DNA of 28,799 nucleotides, from contig CADWAF010000154.1 of the NCBI GenBank assembly GCA_902984215.1, forward strand, positions 1 through 28,799, written 5' to 3'. The notes under the pieces are model-generated. The model made no database searches. It was not told the DNA's origin and worked only from the letters and a program-made list of their open reading frames with translations. Source of the DNA: Willaertia magna (lineage: Eukaryota > Heterolobosea > Eutetramitea > Acrasida > Naegleriidae). This document shows positions 20,916-28,799 of the stretch, in pieces (the stretch's first letter is position 1; each line of letters opens with the position of its first letter). Both the position numbers and the translations under genes were made by a program.

Positions 20916-21993
20916 TTATTTTCTTATTTAATTGCTGTTGTTCTCTGAACTTAATAAAAGTATATAAACAACTACCTAATACAGTTAAAACAATACCAAT
21001 AACATTAATTATTCCCAGAGGTGTATTAAATATAATTGTACTGAAATAAACTGTCAAAACTTGTTGAACTAATCCAACAATACTCATCGTTAAAGGTGAA
21101 GTAGAAACATTCGCCTTAAAATTAAAATAATTCAATAAAAAAGCTATCAAACCTGTACTTGATATAAATCCTATCGTTTTTAAATCGTAAATAAAATCAT
21201 TTTGAATTAAATCTGTAACTTCTCCAATAAGATAAGCAAATAAAAACATTAAAAAGGAACTATAGAAAGATAAACGATTAAGTAATAACATTGGATGTAA
21301 ATTATATTGATTAAGATACTTGTTAGTTAATGTAGTTTTTAAAGAGCATAAAACATTTCCCGCAAATAAAATAAGTAAAGATTTAAGGCTAATAAAATGT
21401 TCTTCATCATCTCCACCATCATGATGATGTTGGGTAGCCTTACTGTTGGATCCACTGTCATTTGGTAAACAGGCAAAATAAACACCAACAATGATTGGTA
21501 AAACAGAAAGAACTATTTGTAGGGAAGGTGGTTTTCCAACGTGAAGTAAGATTGAGGTTATCATTATAAATATTGGCATACTACTTCTAAAAACTTGGCT
21601 TAATAATAAATTTACAACTTTAACACTCATATTTCCAAATGCAATATTTAAGACAAATAAGATAGAGAAGATAGCTATTAACTTTTCTAAAGAAGAACCG
21701 GAAATTGTTTGGTTAGTGTTTTGTTTCACTGATTTGTTTATAACCAGTAACGTACAAAGGTAATTGACAATCATATGTACAGTTGACAATAAGACTGGAT
21801 ATTTAAAAGGTGTATATTTAAATACTAATTTGTTCATAAAATTTAAACTTATTATTAATATTAACCATCCGATTGCATAAAAAGCTACTGTAAAATAAGA
21901 GGGTATTTCTTTTTTGTTGTTGGTATTGCTTTCTTCCTTATTATTAGAAGAATTTTGTTCTTTTTGAGTCTTTGCAGTTAAAATTGAAGCCAT
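20911..21993 (-). CDS. TPT/SLC35-type sugar-phosphate or nucleotide-sugar transporter, 360 aa
   Basis: Members of the drug/metabolite transporter superfamily (triose-phosphate/SLC35 branch) exchange phosphorylated or nucleotide sugars across Golgi, ER or plastid membranes. The start is ATG 21991-21993 (CAACA before it); the frame reaches further only to a TTG. After about 30 hydrophilic residues come about ten hydrophobic helices. Family-like signatures include LNFMNKLVFKYTPFKYPVLL in the first repeat, LLLSQVFRSSMPIF in the middle, LKTTLTNKYLNQYNLHPM and STSPLTMSIVGLVQQVL in the second repeat. A His/Asp/Glu-rich loop (HHHDGGDDEEH) separates the halves. The Lys usual in the 'G.VK' motif of many family members is Gln here, which may mean altered substrate choice. 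The substrate is not predictable. A glycosyltransferase gene follows directly, which favours a nucleotide-sugar supply role (inference). Confidence 0.88.
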   Translation of the reverse strand: MASILTAKTQKEQNSSNNKEESNTNNKKEIPSYFTVAFYAIGWLILIISLNFMNKLVFKYTPFKYPVLLSTVHMIVNYLCTLLVINKSVKQNTNQTISGSSLEKLIAIFSILFVLNIAFGNMSVKVVNLLLSQVFRSSMPIFIMITSILLHVGKPPSLQIVLSVLPIIVGVYFACLPNDSGSNSKATQHHHDGGDDEEHFISLKSLLILFAGNVLCSLKTTLTNKYLNQYNLHPMLLLNRLSFYSSFLMFLFAYLIGEVTDLIQNDFIYDLKTIGFISSTGLIAFLLNYFNFKANVSTSPLTMSIVGLVQQVLTVYFSTIIFNTPLGIINVIGIVLTVLGSCLYTFIKFREQQQLNKKIK

Positions 21994-22244
21994 TGTTGTT
22001 GCATTATTTTTGTTTGTAATCAGCAATAGGTTCCTTTGTACGTTCTTAAATCATCGGAACGAATTCAGTCCGCAATAGTGCTACATACCAATATTAATAG
22101 AACACTCTACGAAGAAGCAGTGAGTAAGTTTGCTTGTTAGAAGACAAGCACCGTTAATAATACTAATCATGAAGAAGAGAGGTAAAGGCTTGTTTGATAA
22201 ATTAAATAAAATATATTTTTTTTAAAAATGAAATTAGAAAAAAA
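21994..22244. promoter_or_regulatory. Divergent promoter region between transporter and mitochondrial uL22 genes
   Basis: This 251-nt gap must hold both promoters. It contains an inverted repeat at 22131-22150 and a short uORF at 22228-22248 just before the uL22 start. GTGAGT/GTAAGT at about 22120-22128 resembles splice donors, but no matching exon is visible. No TATA box stands out from the background. Confidence 0.55.
22131..22150. repeat. Inverted repeat TGCTTGT-6-ACAAGCA
   Basis: Perfect 7-bp arms surround the loop TAGAAG inside the shared promoter region. It could be a regulator site or a hairpin in a leader transcript. Confidence 0.5.
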
Positions 22245-22248
22245 ATGA
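22228..22248 (+). promoter_or_regulatory. uORF overlapping the uL22m start codon
   Basis: ATG AAA TTA GAA AAA AAA TGA ends with its TGA inside the ATGA that starts the uL22 frame (22245). If the mRNA begins upstream, ribosomes that translate it would terminate right on the main start, a layout that permits reinitiation. Whether it lies in the transcript is unknown. Confidence 0.35.
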
Positions 22249-23075
22249 AAAAGTTTGTTGCTCGTATTTCATCAAATGTTTTTTGCAAGAAGGTTACCTC
22301 TTCTTCTTTTCAACAACAAATGATTCCTTCTATTTTTTCTTCTCATATAACAAACATGAAATATAATTTTCATAATAATATTTTACTAAATGAACAAACA
22401 AGTTTCACAGAACAATTAGCGGCACTTCCAGACCCATCTACTTTAAATATTAAACCAAGAAGAAAAAAAACAATACCAGAAGTACCAAGAAATAAAACTA
22501 GACAAACATGGAGAGATAGACCAAAAATTACACCAAAATTCCTAGATACTTGTAAATCTGTTACTTACAGACAAGTTCACATTCAACAAAGCCCAAAGAA
22601 AGTATTAGAAGTTACAAATATACTTAAAGGTATCAGTGCAAAAGAAGCTCTTGTACAATTAAGAGTTTTAGAAAAGAAAGTTGGACCAATTTTATATAAA
22701 TTTTTAAGAGGATGTATGTTAAATGCTGAAAACGTTCACGGAATGAACGCTGATCGTTTATTAATTAGAGAATGTTATGTTAATAGAGAGAAATATGTTA
22801 GAAGACTAAGATTTCACGGTAGAGCAAAGCTTGGTATTCAACACAAGAAGAAAGTTAGTGTTGTTGTTAAATTAGTAGAAGTACCAGAAATTGAAGGTGA
22901 ACATAGATTGGGTAGATATGGTTGGACAAACAAGACTTGGGCCGCTGTTAATGAGAATTTACTTGGAAGTGAAAGTGTTGAGGCTGAAGAGATTGCAACT
23001 CCAGAAGAAAATACTACTACTTATGAACCTGAAGTTGCTGAACCAGTTGAAGTTGTTGAAGAACCAAAGAAATAA
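22245..23075 (+). CDS. Mitochondrial large-subunit ribosomal protein uL22m (L22), 276 aa
   Basis: uL22 binds 23S-type rRNA and lines the peptide exit tunnel. Residues 1 to about 50 are rich in Lys, Arg, Ser, Phe and Asn and lack acidic residues until Glu50 (MKKFVARISSNVF), a mitochondrial presequence. Residues about 108-212 carry the uL22 fold: the opening 'HIQQSPKKVLEVTNILKG', the helix ISAKEALVQLRVLEKKVG, and the tunnel hairpin and RNA contact region MNADRLLIRECYVNREKYVR followed by RRLRFHGRAKLG. The acidic C-terminal tail (about 242-276, many Glu/Val/Pro) is an extension beyond the bacterial-length protein (about 110 residues). ATG 22245 sits in an A-rich context and the gene has no introns. 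Assignment to mitochondria rather than a plastid rests on the presequence and the absence of any plastid signs. Confidence 0.93.
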   Translation: MKKFVARISSNVFCKKVTSSSFQQQMIPSIFSSHITNMKYNFHNNILLNEQTSFTEQLAALPDPSTLNIKPRRKKTIPEVPRNKTRQTWRDRPKITPKFLDTCKSVTYRQVHIQQSPKKVLEVTNILKGISAKEALVQLRVLEKKVGPILYKFLRGCMLNAENVHGMNADRLLIRECYVNREKYVRRLRFHGRAKLGIQHKKKVSVVVKLVEVPEIEGEHRLGRYGWTNKTWAAVNENLLGSESVEAEEIATPEENTTTYEPEVAEPVEVVEEPKK

Positions 23076-23299
23076 TGTATTTATTATAAACAATAGAATG
23101 TAACTAAGTTTTTTTGTATGTATAGGTTAATTAATAATTGTTTTAATCTTATTCACAATTAAAATAATAAGGTGGAGTTATTTAAAAATTAAACTTTCTT
23201 TTGTCAAATTCGCGCCTAAAAAAATACTGTATTTTAAATTGAAATGGTAAGGCTTGAGATTTGATTTCCGAAACTAACAATTATTTAAAGGAAGGGAAG

Positions 23300-24638
23300 A
23301 TGATATATAGTGGAGAAATAGAAGATGGTAAAATGCATGGGAAGGTTTGTAACCAATGTCGAATAACTAATTTTATTATTGGAAATTGTTTTGAAATAGG
23401 GAACATTAATTTATTCCAACAAAGAAAAGTATGACGGTGATTGGGTTATGGGAAAGAAACATGGAATAGGAGTGTATACCTATAATGATGGTAGGTTTTA
23501 ATTTTCTTGACTGTCCTAATAAATTAAGGTTCAAAGTATGATGGGGAGTGGATAGAGGATAAAATTCATGGAAAAGGTACTTGTTACTACGCTAATGGAA
23601 ATAAATATGTTGGTGACTGGAATAATGGTAAGATTAATGGAAGAGGAGTGTTCTTTAGTGTTGATGGAGACAAATATGACGGTGAATGGGTTGATGGAAA
23701 GATGCATGGTTATGGAATATATTACTACAGTGAGGGAGATAGATATGAGGGCGAGTGGAAAGAAGATAAAAGACATGGCAAAGGAGTAGTGACATATGCT
23801 GCAGAATCAGGTGCTGTTTCAGAAAAATATGAGGGAGAATGGCAAGAGGGAAAAATGTGTGGCTGGGTAAGTAGTTAATATGTTTCTTATTCTGACAATT
23901 ATATTTTAAAGGGTAAATACTACTATGCAGATGGTGGAGTTTTTGAAGGAGAGTGGAAAGATGGTAAAATGCATGGAAGGGGAAAGTATTTATTTCCAAA
24001 TGGTAATAAATATGACGGTGAATGGGCTGATGATGTTAAGCATGGCTATGGTGTTTTTACGGATGTGAATAATGAAAGATATGAGGGTTATTGGTAAGTC
24101 ATTAATTAGATTGAATAGATGTTAAACAAATGATGTAGGAAAGCTGATAAACCAAATGGAAAAGGTACCCTTTATTATGCAAATGGCGATATATATGTTG
24201 GAGATTTCGTCTCAGCCAAGAAACATGGTAAAGGTCAACTTAAGGTTAGTAGTTTCAACAACAATTTATCTTATCAATTCACAGTGTATAACAGGTGACA
24301 TTTTTGATGGAGAATGGAGAAATGACAAGGCAAATGGTATGTTTAAAAGAATTGTAATCTTTAACTATTTATTAGGCTTTGGTGTATTGATGTATTCTAA
24401 TGGATCTAGATATGAAGGAAGTTGGGTGGAAGATAAAAGACATGGTGTTGGAGTTTTTAAAAGTGCAGATGGATCTACTTACGAGGGAGGTTTTGAAAAC
24501 AACAAAAAAGAAGGAGAAGGTATCCTAACATTTAAGGATGGTTCTACATTTAAAGGTAGATGGAAAGATGGCTTAATATTTGGCAAAGGTTTTTTCACAC
24601 CACCCCCAGATTCAGACTGGAATAATCCAGATTTTTGA
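23300..24638 (+). CDS. MORN-repeat protein, seven exons, about 358 aa
   Basis: Exons: 23300-23344, 23400-23490, 23529-23866, 23912-24093, 24139-24244, 24285-24336, 24376-24638. The six introns (38-55 nt) all begin GT and end AG, and every junction keeps the frame, for example TAT TG|G AAA GCT. The product is almost entirely 14-15 MORN repeats of about 23 residues, of the form [23 protein letters not shown] minus its last residues. The sixth repeat is longer ([10 protein letters not shown] insert). The ending is [17 protein letters not shown] arrays bind membranes or form elongated scaffolds and occur in radial-spoke heads, phosphatidylinositol-phosphate kinases and cell-division scaffolds. 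There is no kinase or other domain here, so the partner is open. The conservative start is ATG 23300. A possible one-codon first exon at 23244 would add four residues (see findings). Confidence 0.9.
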
Positions 24639-24663
24639 TATAATCACACAAAACTACTTTTGT

Positions 24664-24669
24664 AATAAA
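24664..24669 (+). terminator. Candidate AATAAA of the MORN gene
   Basis: AATAAA lies 26 nt after the TGA stop (24636-24638), before composition falls into the AT desert. Position suits a polyadenylation signal; evidence is motif only. Confidence 0.35.
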
Positions 24670-26423
24670 TTTATTATATCTAATAATCATATGTGATATT
24701 TTAAAAATTATTGTTTTAAAAAATAAAATAATAACAACAAAAAAACAAATAACGTTGTCCCTTTTATAATTATTATTGTGTTTTGTTAGAAATTATTATT
24801 TTATGTTATTTTTTAAGTAAAAATAAAAATTTTAAAAAATTAATTTAAAAAATTAAAATAAATTTTATATTAATATTTATAAATACTAAATTATTTATTA
24901 CAAAAACTGATATATTTAATAAATTAAAAATATTATTTATTATATTTTAAAGTAGCTTAAACTTTAAATTTAAAATATCTAAAAAAAAATTGATACTTTA
25001 TTAATTATTAATATATCAAAAAAACTAATAATTTCATTTTAACTTTATGATGAGTGAGAATAAATTAATAATAGTAATATTATTTTATATTTATAATTTA
25101 TTTATTAAGTAATAATTGATTATTTAATTAAAAGAATAATTAGTAAATAATTATTGTTTTTATTAAATAAATAAATAATTATTCTTTTTTTAATAGCTAT
25201 TATTATTAAAATTATTTTTATTAAACATTTAAAGTGTTTTATTTTTTATTAATTATTTTTTTTTAAAAAATCAATCAAGTATAATATAAATAATATTTAA
25301 AATATTTTTTATTTTATAATACATTAAAAAGTAGTTTTTTAAATAATATTATTTTTTACATCATTTTTTTTATATCATTTTTTTATATAATTTATAATAT
25401 AGGATTTTAATGTTATGATTATAAAAAAATTTTAATAATTTTTTATATAAACTAATTCATAATAGTTTCAAGATTATAAGATTAAATGTTTATTAAAAAA
25501 AATATATTAGTTTATATTAAAATATATTATTAAATTAATGGCTAAATATTTAAAAATAAAATATCTAAATAATTATTATTATAAACATATTAATGTTAAA
25601 AATTTGATTTATATATTTATATTATTTAACTAAAGACACAGGTTAAAAAAATAATTAATATGATTTTTTATTTAAATATAAATCAAGTTTTTAGTTTATT
25701 ATATTGTTATTTATAAAATAAATTAAAATAATTGTTATCTTAAATATTTATTTTAAACATAAAAAAATCGTAAAAAATAAAAAATTTTATTATATCTTTA
25801 GAAATATTATTTTTTTATATGATTTTAAAAATTTTAAATTAATAAAACATAATAAACTTAAAAAATAAAAATAAAATAAATATTAAAATTATAAAAAAAT
25901 TATTAAATAATAATAATAGTATAATTTTTTATTTTTAAAGATTTGCAAATTAAATATATAAAAAGTTTATTTTATTTTAAAATTTTATTATATTTTAAAA
26001 ATTAAAAACTAGTTTCGAAAAATTTTTGTTATAATAATAAAATTATAATTAATTTGGTTTTTAATATAATTAATAAAAAATAAATTAATAAAATTTTTTT
26101 TTTATTTTATATTAATTATAAAAAATTAATAAATCTTTCTAATAATAAGTCATTATATAATAAAATATTATTATAAAAAAAATTAAAGTCAAAATAGTTT
26201 TTGTATTTAAATAGTTTTATAAATTATAATATTATTTTAAATATGGTTTGTTTAATATTGTATAAATTGTAATTATATATAAAAAAATTATATTAATTAT
26301 AATTTTTTAAATATCAACTTTTAATAAAATATTTTGTTAAACATTTTAAAATAAAATAACTTTGTAATAATTTTATAATAGTTTATTATAATTATAATTA
26401 TTAAATAATTAATTATAAAAAAT

Positions 26424-26453
26424 ATAATCTTAAATTATATAATCTTAAATTAT
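26424..26453. repeat. Tandem 15-bp duplication
   Basis: The unit ATAATCTTAAATTAT occurs twice in direct succession without mismatch. It is a local slippage product in the AT desert. Confidence 0.85.
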
Positions 26454-27171
26454 AATATAAATTTTTTATTAATTTAAAAATAATTTAAATAAAAACAAAA
26501 TAAAATGAAAATAAAAATATATAATAAATTATTATTTTTATTTTTATCTATATTTTGATTTAAATTTAAATTTTAATTTTAATTTTTGAAAATATAGTTT
26601 TGAATAGTAATTTAATTTTTAATTTAAAGAATAGTTTAAATAAAAGTAATTAAATTTTTAATATAAATCAAAATAATCAAATTTTAAATATAAATTAAAA
26701 TTTGAATAGTTAATATTTAAATAATTAAAATAAAACAAATAATTAAAATCAAGTTAATTTTAAAAATTAATTAAATTTTATAAAAAATTAAAATTAATAT
26801 GTTAATAATAAATAATATAGAATTTAATATTAAATTATTAAATGAAAATTATAATAATAAAAATAATAATAATAATAAAAAAAAAAATTAAAAAAATTAT
26901 GAAAATAATAAAAGATTTAAAATTAAAAAATAAATATACTAAATAATTATTAAAAAAATTTTTAAAAAAAATTAAACAATAATTTCACTTAAAAAGAATT
27001 TATTAAAAAAATAAATATAAAACATTATAATTTAAATAAATATTATAAAAATATAAACAAAATACACCACAACAAAAAAAAATAAAGATAAAATATATTA
27101 TTTTTTAAAAACATCTCAAATTAAAAAAATTACTAATTAAATTAAAAAAATATAAAATTAAATACAAAATA

Positions 27172-27483
27172 TCACAAATAAAATAGCCAACCACTAAAAG
27201 ATAAGTTTTCTTCAACTAAAGCATAATATGTATTTGTTTTACTTTTATAATTATCTCTAAGTAAATAAACCAATAAATCATGTTCAGAATAAATTTTGGT
27301 TAAACAACTTTTGTCATTACTCCAATCAAGTAAACAATCGTAAATATTATTGTCAATACATCTTCTATTTAAATTACAATAATTAAAAGAAGAACAATAT
27401 GATTGTTCTTTAGAAATATATAATTATGAATTTACTGAAAGTTGTGTATTTATACTTACAAATAATAATATGATAAATAAAGG
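27172..27483 (-). pseudogene. Relic of a small secreted Cys-containing protein
   Basis: On the minus strand an open frame (27423 down to TGA 27172-27174) encodes 83 residues with five Cys in its first half (SYCSSFNYCNLNRRC, then YDCLLDWSNDKSCL) and ending LSFSGWLFYL. It has no Met. In the same frame directly upstream lies a signal-peptide-like stretch (PLFIILLFVSINTQLSVNS, from about 27483), separated from the Cys-containing part only by one in-frame TAA (27424-27426) and lacking an ATG at its front. G+C is several-fold above the surrounding desert. I read it as a decayed secreted-protein gene. The alternative is a terminal exon using an acceptor at 27408 and the GTAAGT at 27459, but that splice gives a TAA at the junction. 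No family is recognised. Confidence 0.5.
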
Positions 27484-28424
27484 TTATTATAATAATAATA
27501 AAAATAATAATTATAAAAATATAATATTTAAATATAATATTAAATTATTACTTTATTTTATATTATATTAACAATAATAAAAAATAAATTTTTTTTTAAT
27601 AAAGTGACCACAATTTATAATATTTTTATTTTTATTTTAAAATAATTATTTATTTTATTTTTTTATATTTTCTTCTATATTATTTAAATTGATTATAATT
27701 TTATTTAATTAAATTATAAATAAATGTTTGTATATAAATTAATAATTGTTTTTTAATTTAAAATATTTATATTATTAAAATTTTTAAAAATAATAAATTC
27801 ATTAAAAATTAAATCTTTTTTTATAAAATTTATTATTAAATTTTTAATAAATAAATATTTATTTAAAAATATATTTTTTATAATTTTAGATTTTAGATGT
27901 TATAGTATAAGTTTTTTTATAACTATTAATTCATTATAATAATCATTTTTATTAATTAATTTAATAAAATCTATATTTTTAAATAAATTTTTTTTTATTT
28001 TTATAAAAACTAAATCTATAATTATTTACAAAAATAAAAAATTTTCATTTCAAAATTAAAGATAAAAAATTAATAATTATTATAATTTTTTTTGTATTTC
28101 TATTAGTTTTTAATAATTTTTAAAAAAAATAACTTTATATTTTAAAAAAACTACTATAATTTAATTTATTAAAGATCTTTTTTTTAATAAATTTTAAAAA
28201 TAAATATTTTTGAAATTACTTTAAAACTTTTTATAATATAAATATATTCTTTTTATTAAATTTAAATTAATTTTCACTAATTAATTATTTATCTTAATTA
28301 AAATTACAACTATACAAAAATATAAACTATTATTTAATTATATATTTATTAATCTTAAATATCAAAATTAATTTTATATTTTTTTATATTTCTTTAATTT
28401 TTAAAAAAAAATAAAGTTTGATTA

Positions 28425-28465
28425 TTTAATCAAAAAAAATTTCATTTATTATTTAAAAAACTTTA
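28425..28465 (+). repeat. 41-nt direct repeat, copy 1
   Basis: The segment beginning TTTAATC, then an A run, TTTCATTTATTATTT, A run, CTTTA recurs at 28659-28700 with one extra A. The length and mixed content exceed what simple AT-richness would give. Confidence 0.75.
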
Positions 28466-28658
28466 ATATACTTTAATATAAAATAAATATTAAATAATAA
28501 AAATAAAAATTACATTAATAATAATCTAATTATATATTTTAAATTTAAAATATTTGTTATTTTTTAATAATATTTTAAATAAATTATTGCAAAAAACATA
28601 AAATTAAAAGATCTTATATTAAAAAAATAGTTTTAACTAAATTTATTTTTTACTTAAT

Positions 28659-28700
28659 TTTAATCAAAAAAAAATTTCATTTATTATTTAAAAAACTTTA
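28659..28700 (+). repeat. 41-nt direct repeat, copy 2 (one A longer)
   Basis: Second copy of the 28425-28465 element, 194 nt downstream of the end of the first. The flanks do not match, so it is a dispersed short repeat rather than a tandem array. Confidence 0.75.
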
Positions 28701-28799
28701 CATTAAATAAGAAAACAAATTAATATGAGATATAGATTAAATAAATTATATAATATTTATTGTAAGTTATAAAATTAATTTTTTAGTCCATTTCTTGTT

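Larger units (their letters stand above)
24790..28799. other. AT desert: about 4 kb of extremely AT-rich, gene-poor DNA
   Basis: From about 24790 to the end of the window, sampled 60-nt lines hold only one to five G or C (about 2-8 %). The ordinary gaps between genes upstream are far richer, about 25-38 % in lines examined. There is no long reading frame, RNA gene or recognisable transposon. Short repeats occur: a tandem 15-mer at 26424-26453 and a 41-nt direct repeat at 28425-28465 and 28659-28700. One island of normal complexity, 27172-27483, looks like a decayed gene. The block could be a centromere-like, subtelomeric or silenced region, but nothing in the sequence decides. Confidence 0.85.

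Noticed and set aside
22120..22200. Extra 5' exon of uL22m starting at the ATG near 22169
   Set aside because: Donor-like GGTAAAG follows the short ATG AAG AAG AGA stretch, but no acceptor joins it in frame convincingly, and ATG 22245 already provides a normal presequence.
27408..27459. Intron joining a signal-peptide exon to the Cys-containing exon in the AT desert
   Set aside because: GTAAGT and an AG are present, but splicing there creates TAA at the junction in the frame needed; the other acceptor would leave a 25-nt intron.
24790..28799. CRISPR array, satellite array or transposon ends in the AT desert
   Set aside because: Repeats seen are a single 15-bp doublet and one 41-nt pair; no regular spacing, terminal inverted repeats or transposase/reverse-transcriptase frame.

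Overview
The window is nuclear DNA from a free-living or amoeboid protist with mitochondria. It shows spliceosomal introns of about 38 to 94 nt with GT...AG ends, A-rich start contexts, AT-rich codon use, runs of Asn/Thr/Ser codons inside proteins, and the standard stop codons TAA, TAG and TGA. A mitochondrial ribosomal protein with a presequence argues against an amitochondriate lineage. I cannot place it more closely than an AT-rich protist of amoebozoan or heterolobosean type; that is inference.

Layout. (1) 158-12262, plus strand: a giant BEACH/WD40 protein of about 4015 residues (LvsA/WDFY3 type) in two exons. (2) 12264-15739, minus strand: four small or low-complexity genes. These are an Asn/Ser-rich protein with a basic patch that converges on the BEACH gene with a 1-nt gap, a candidate N-myristoylated protein, a coiled-coil protein with a C-terminal globular domain, and a 61-residue hydrophilic protein. 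(3) 15932-17753, minus: a two-exon gene for a secreted von Willebrand factor type D (VWD) domain flanked by two extremely Lys/Arg-rich arms. It only becomes visible once a 94-nt intron is removed. (4) 18116-21993, minus: a sugar-phosphate/nucleotide-sugar type transporter followed 54 nt later by a two-domain type II membrane glycosyltransferase that carries a frameshift. (5) 22245-23075, plus: mitochondrial uL22. (6) 23300-24638, plus: a MORN-repeat protein in seven or eight exons. (7) About 24790 to the end: a 4-kb stretch of roughly 2-8 % G+C, quite unlike the ordinary intergenic DNA here, with one island (27172-27483) that reads as the relic of a small secreted Cys-containing protein.

How the genes may work together: the transporter and the glycosyltransferase could serve the same Golgi glycan pathway (inference from adjacency). 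The BEACH protein would act in membrane/vacuole traffic and the MORN protein at membranes or the cytoskeleton. The VWD protein is the most unusual product. The most noteworthy observations are this polycationic VWD protein, the 7-nt-scale frameshift in the glycosyltransferase, and the AT desert with its gene relic. Several apparent longer reading frames begin with TTG or GTG. For a eukaryote I moved those starts to the first well-placed ATG.
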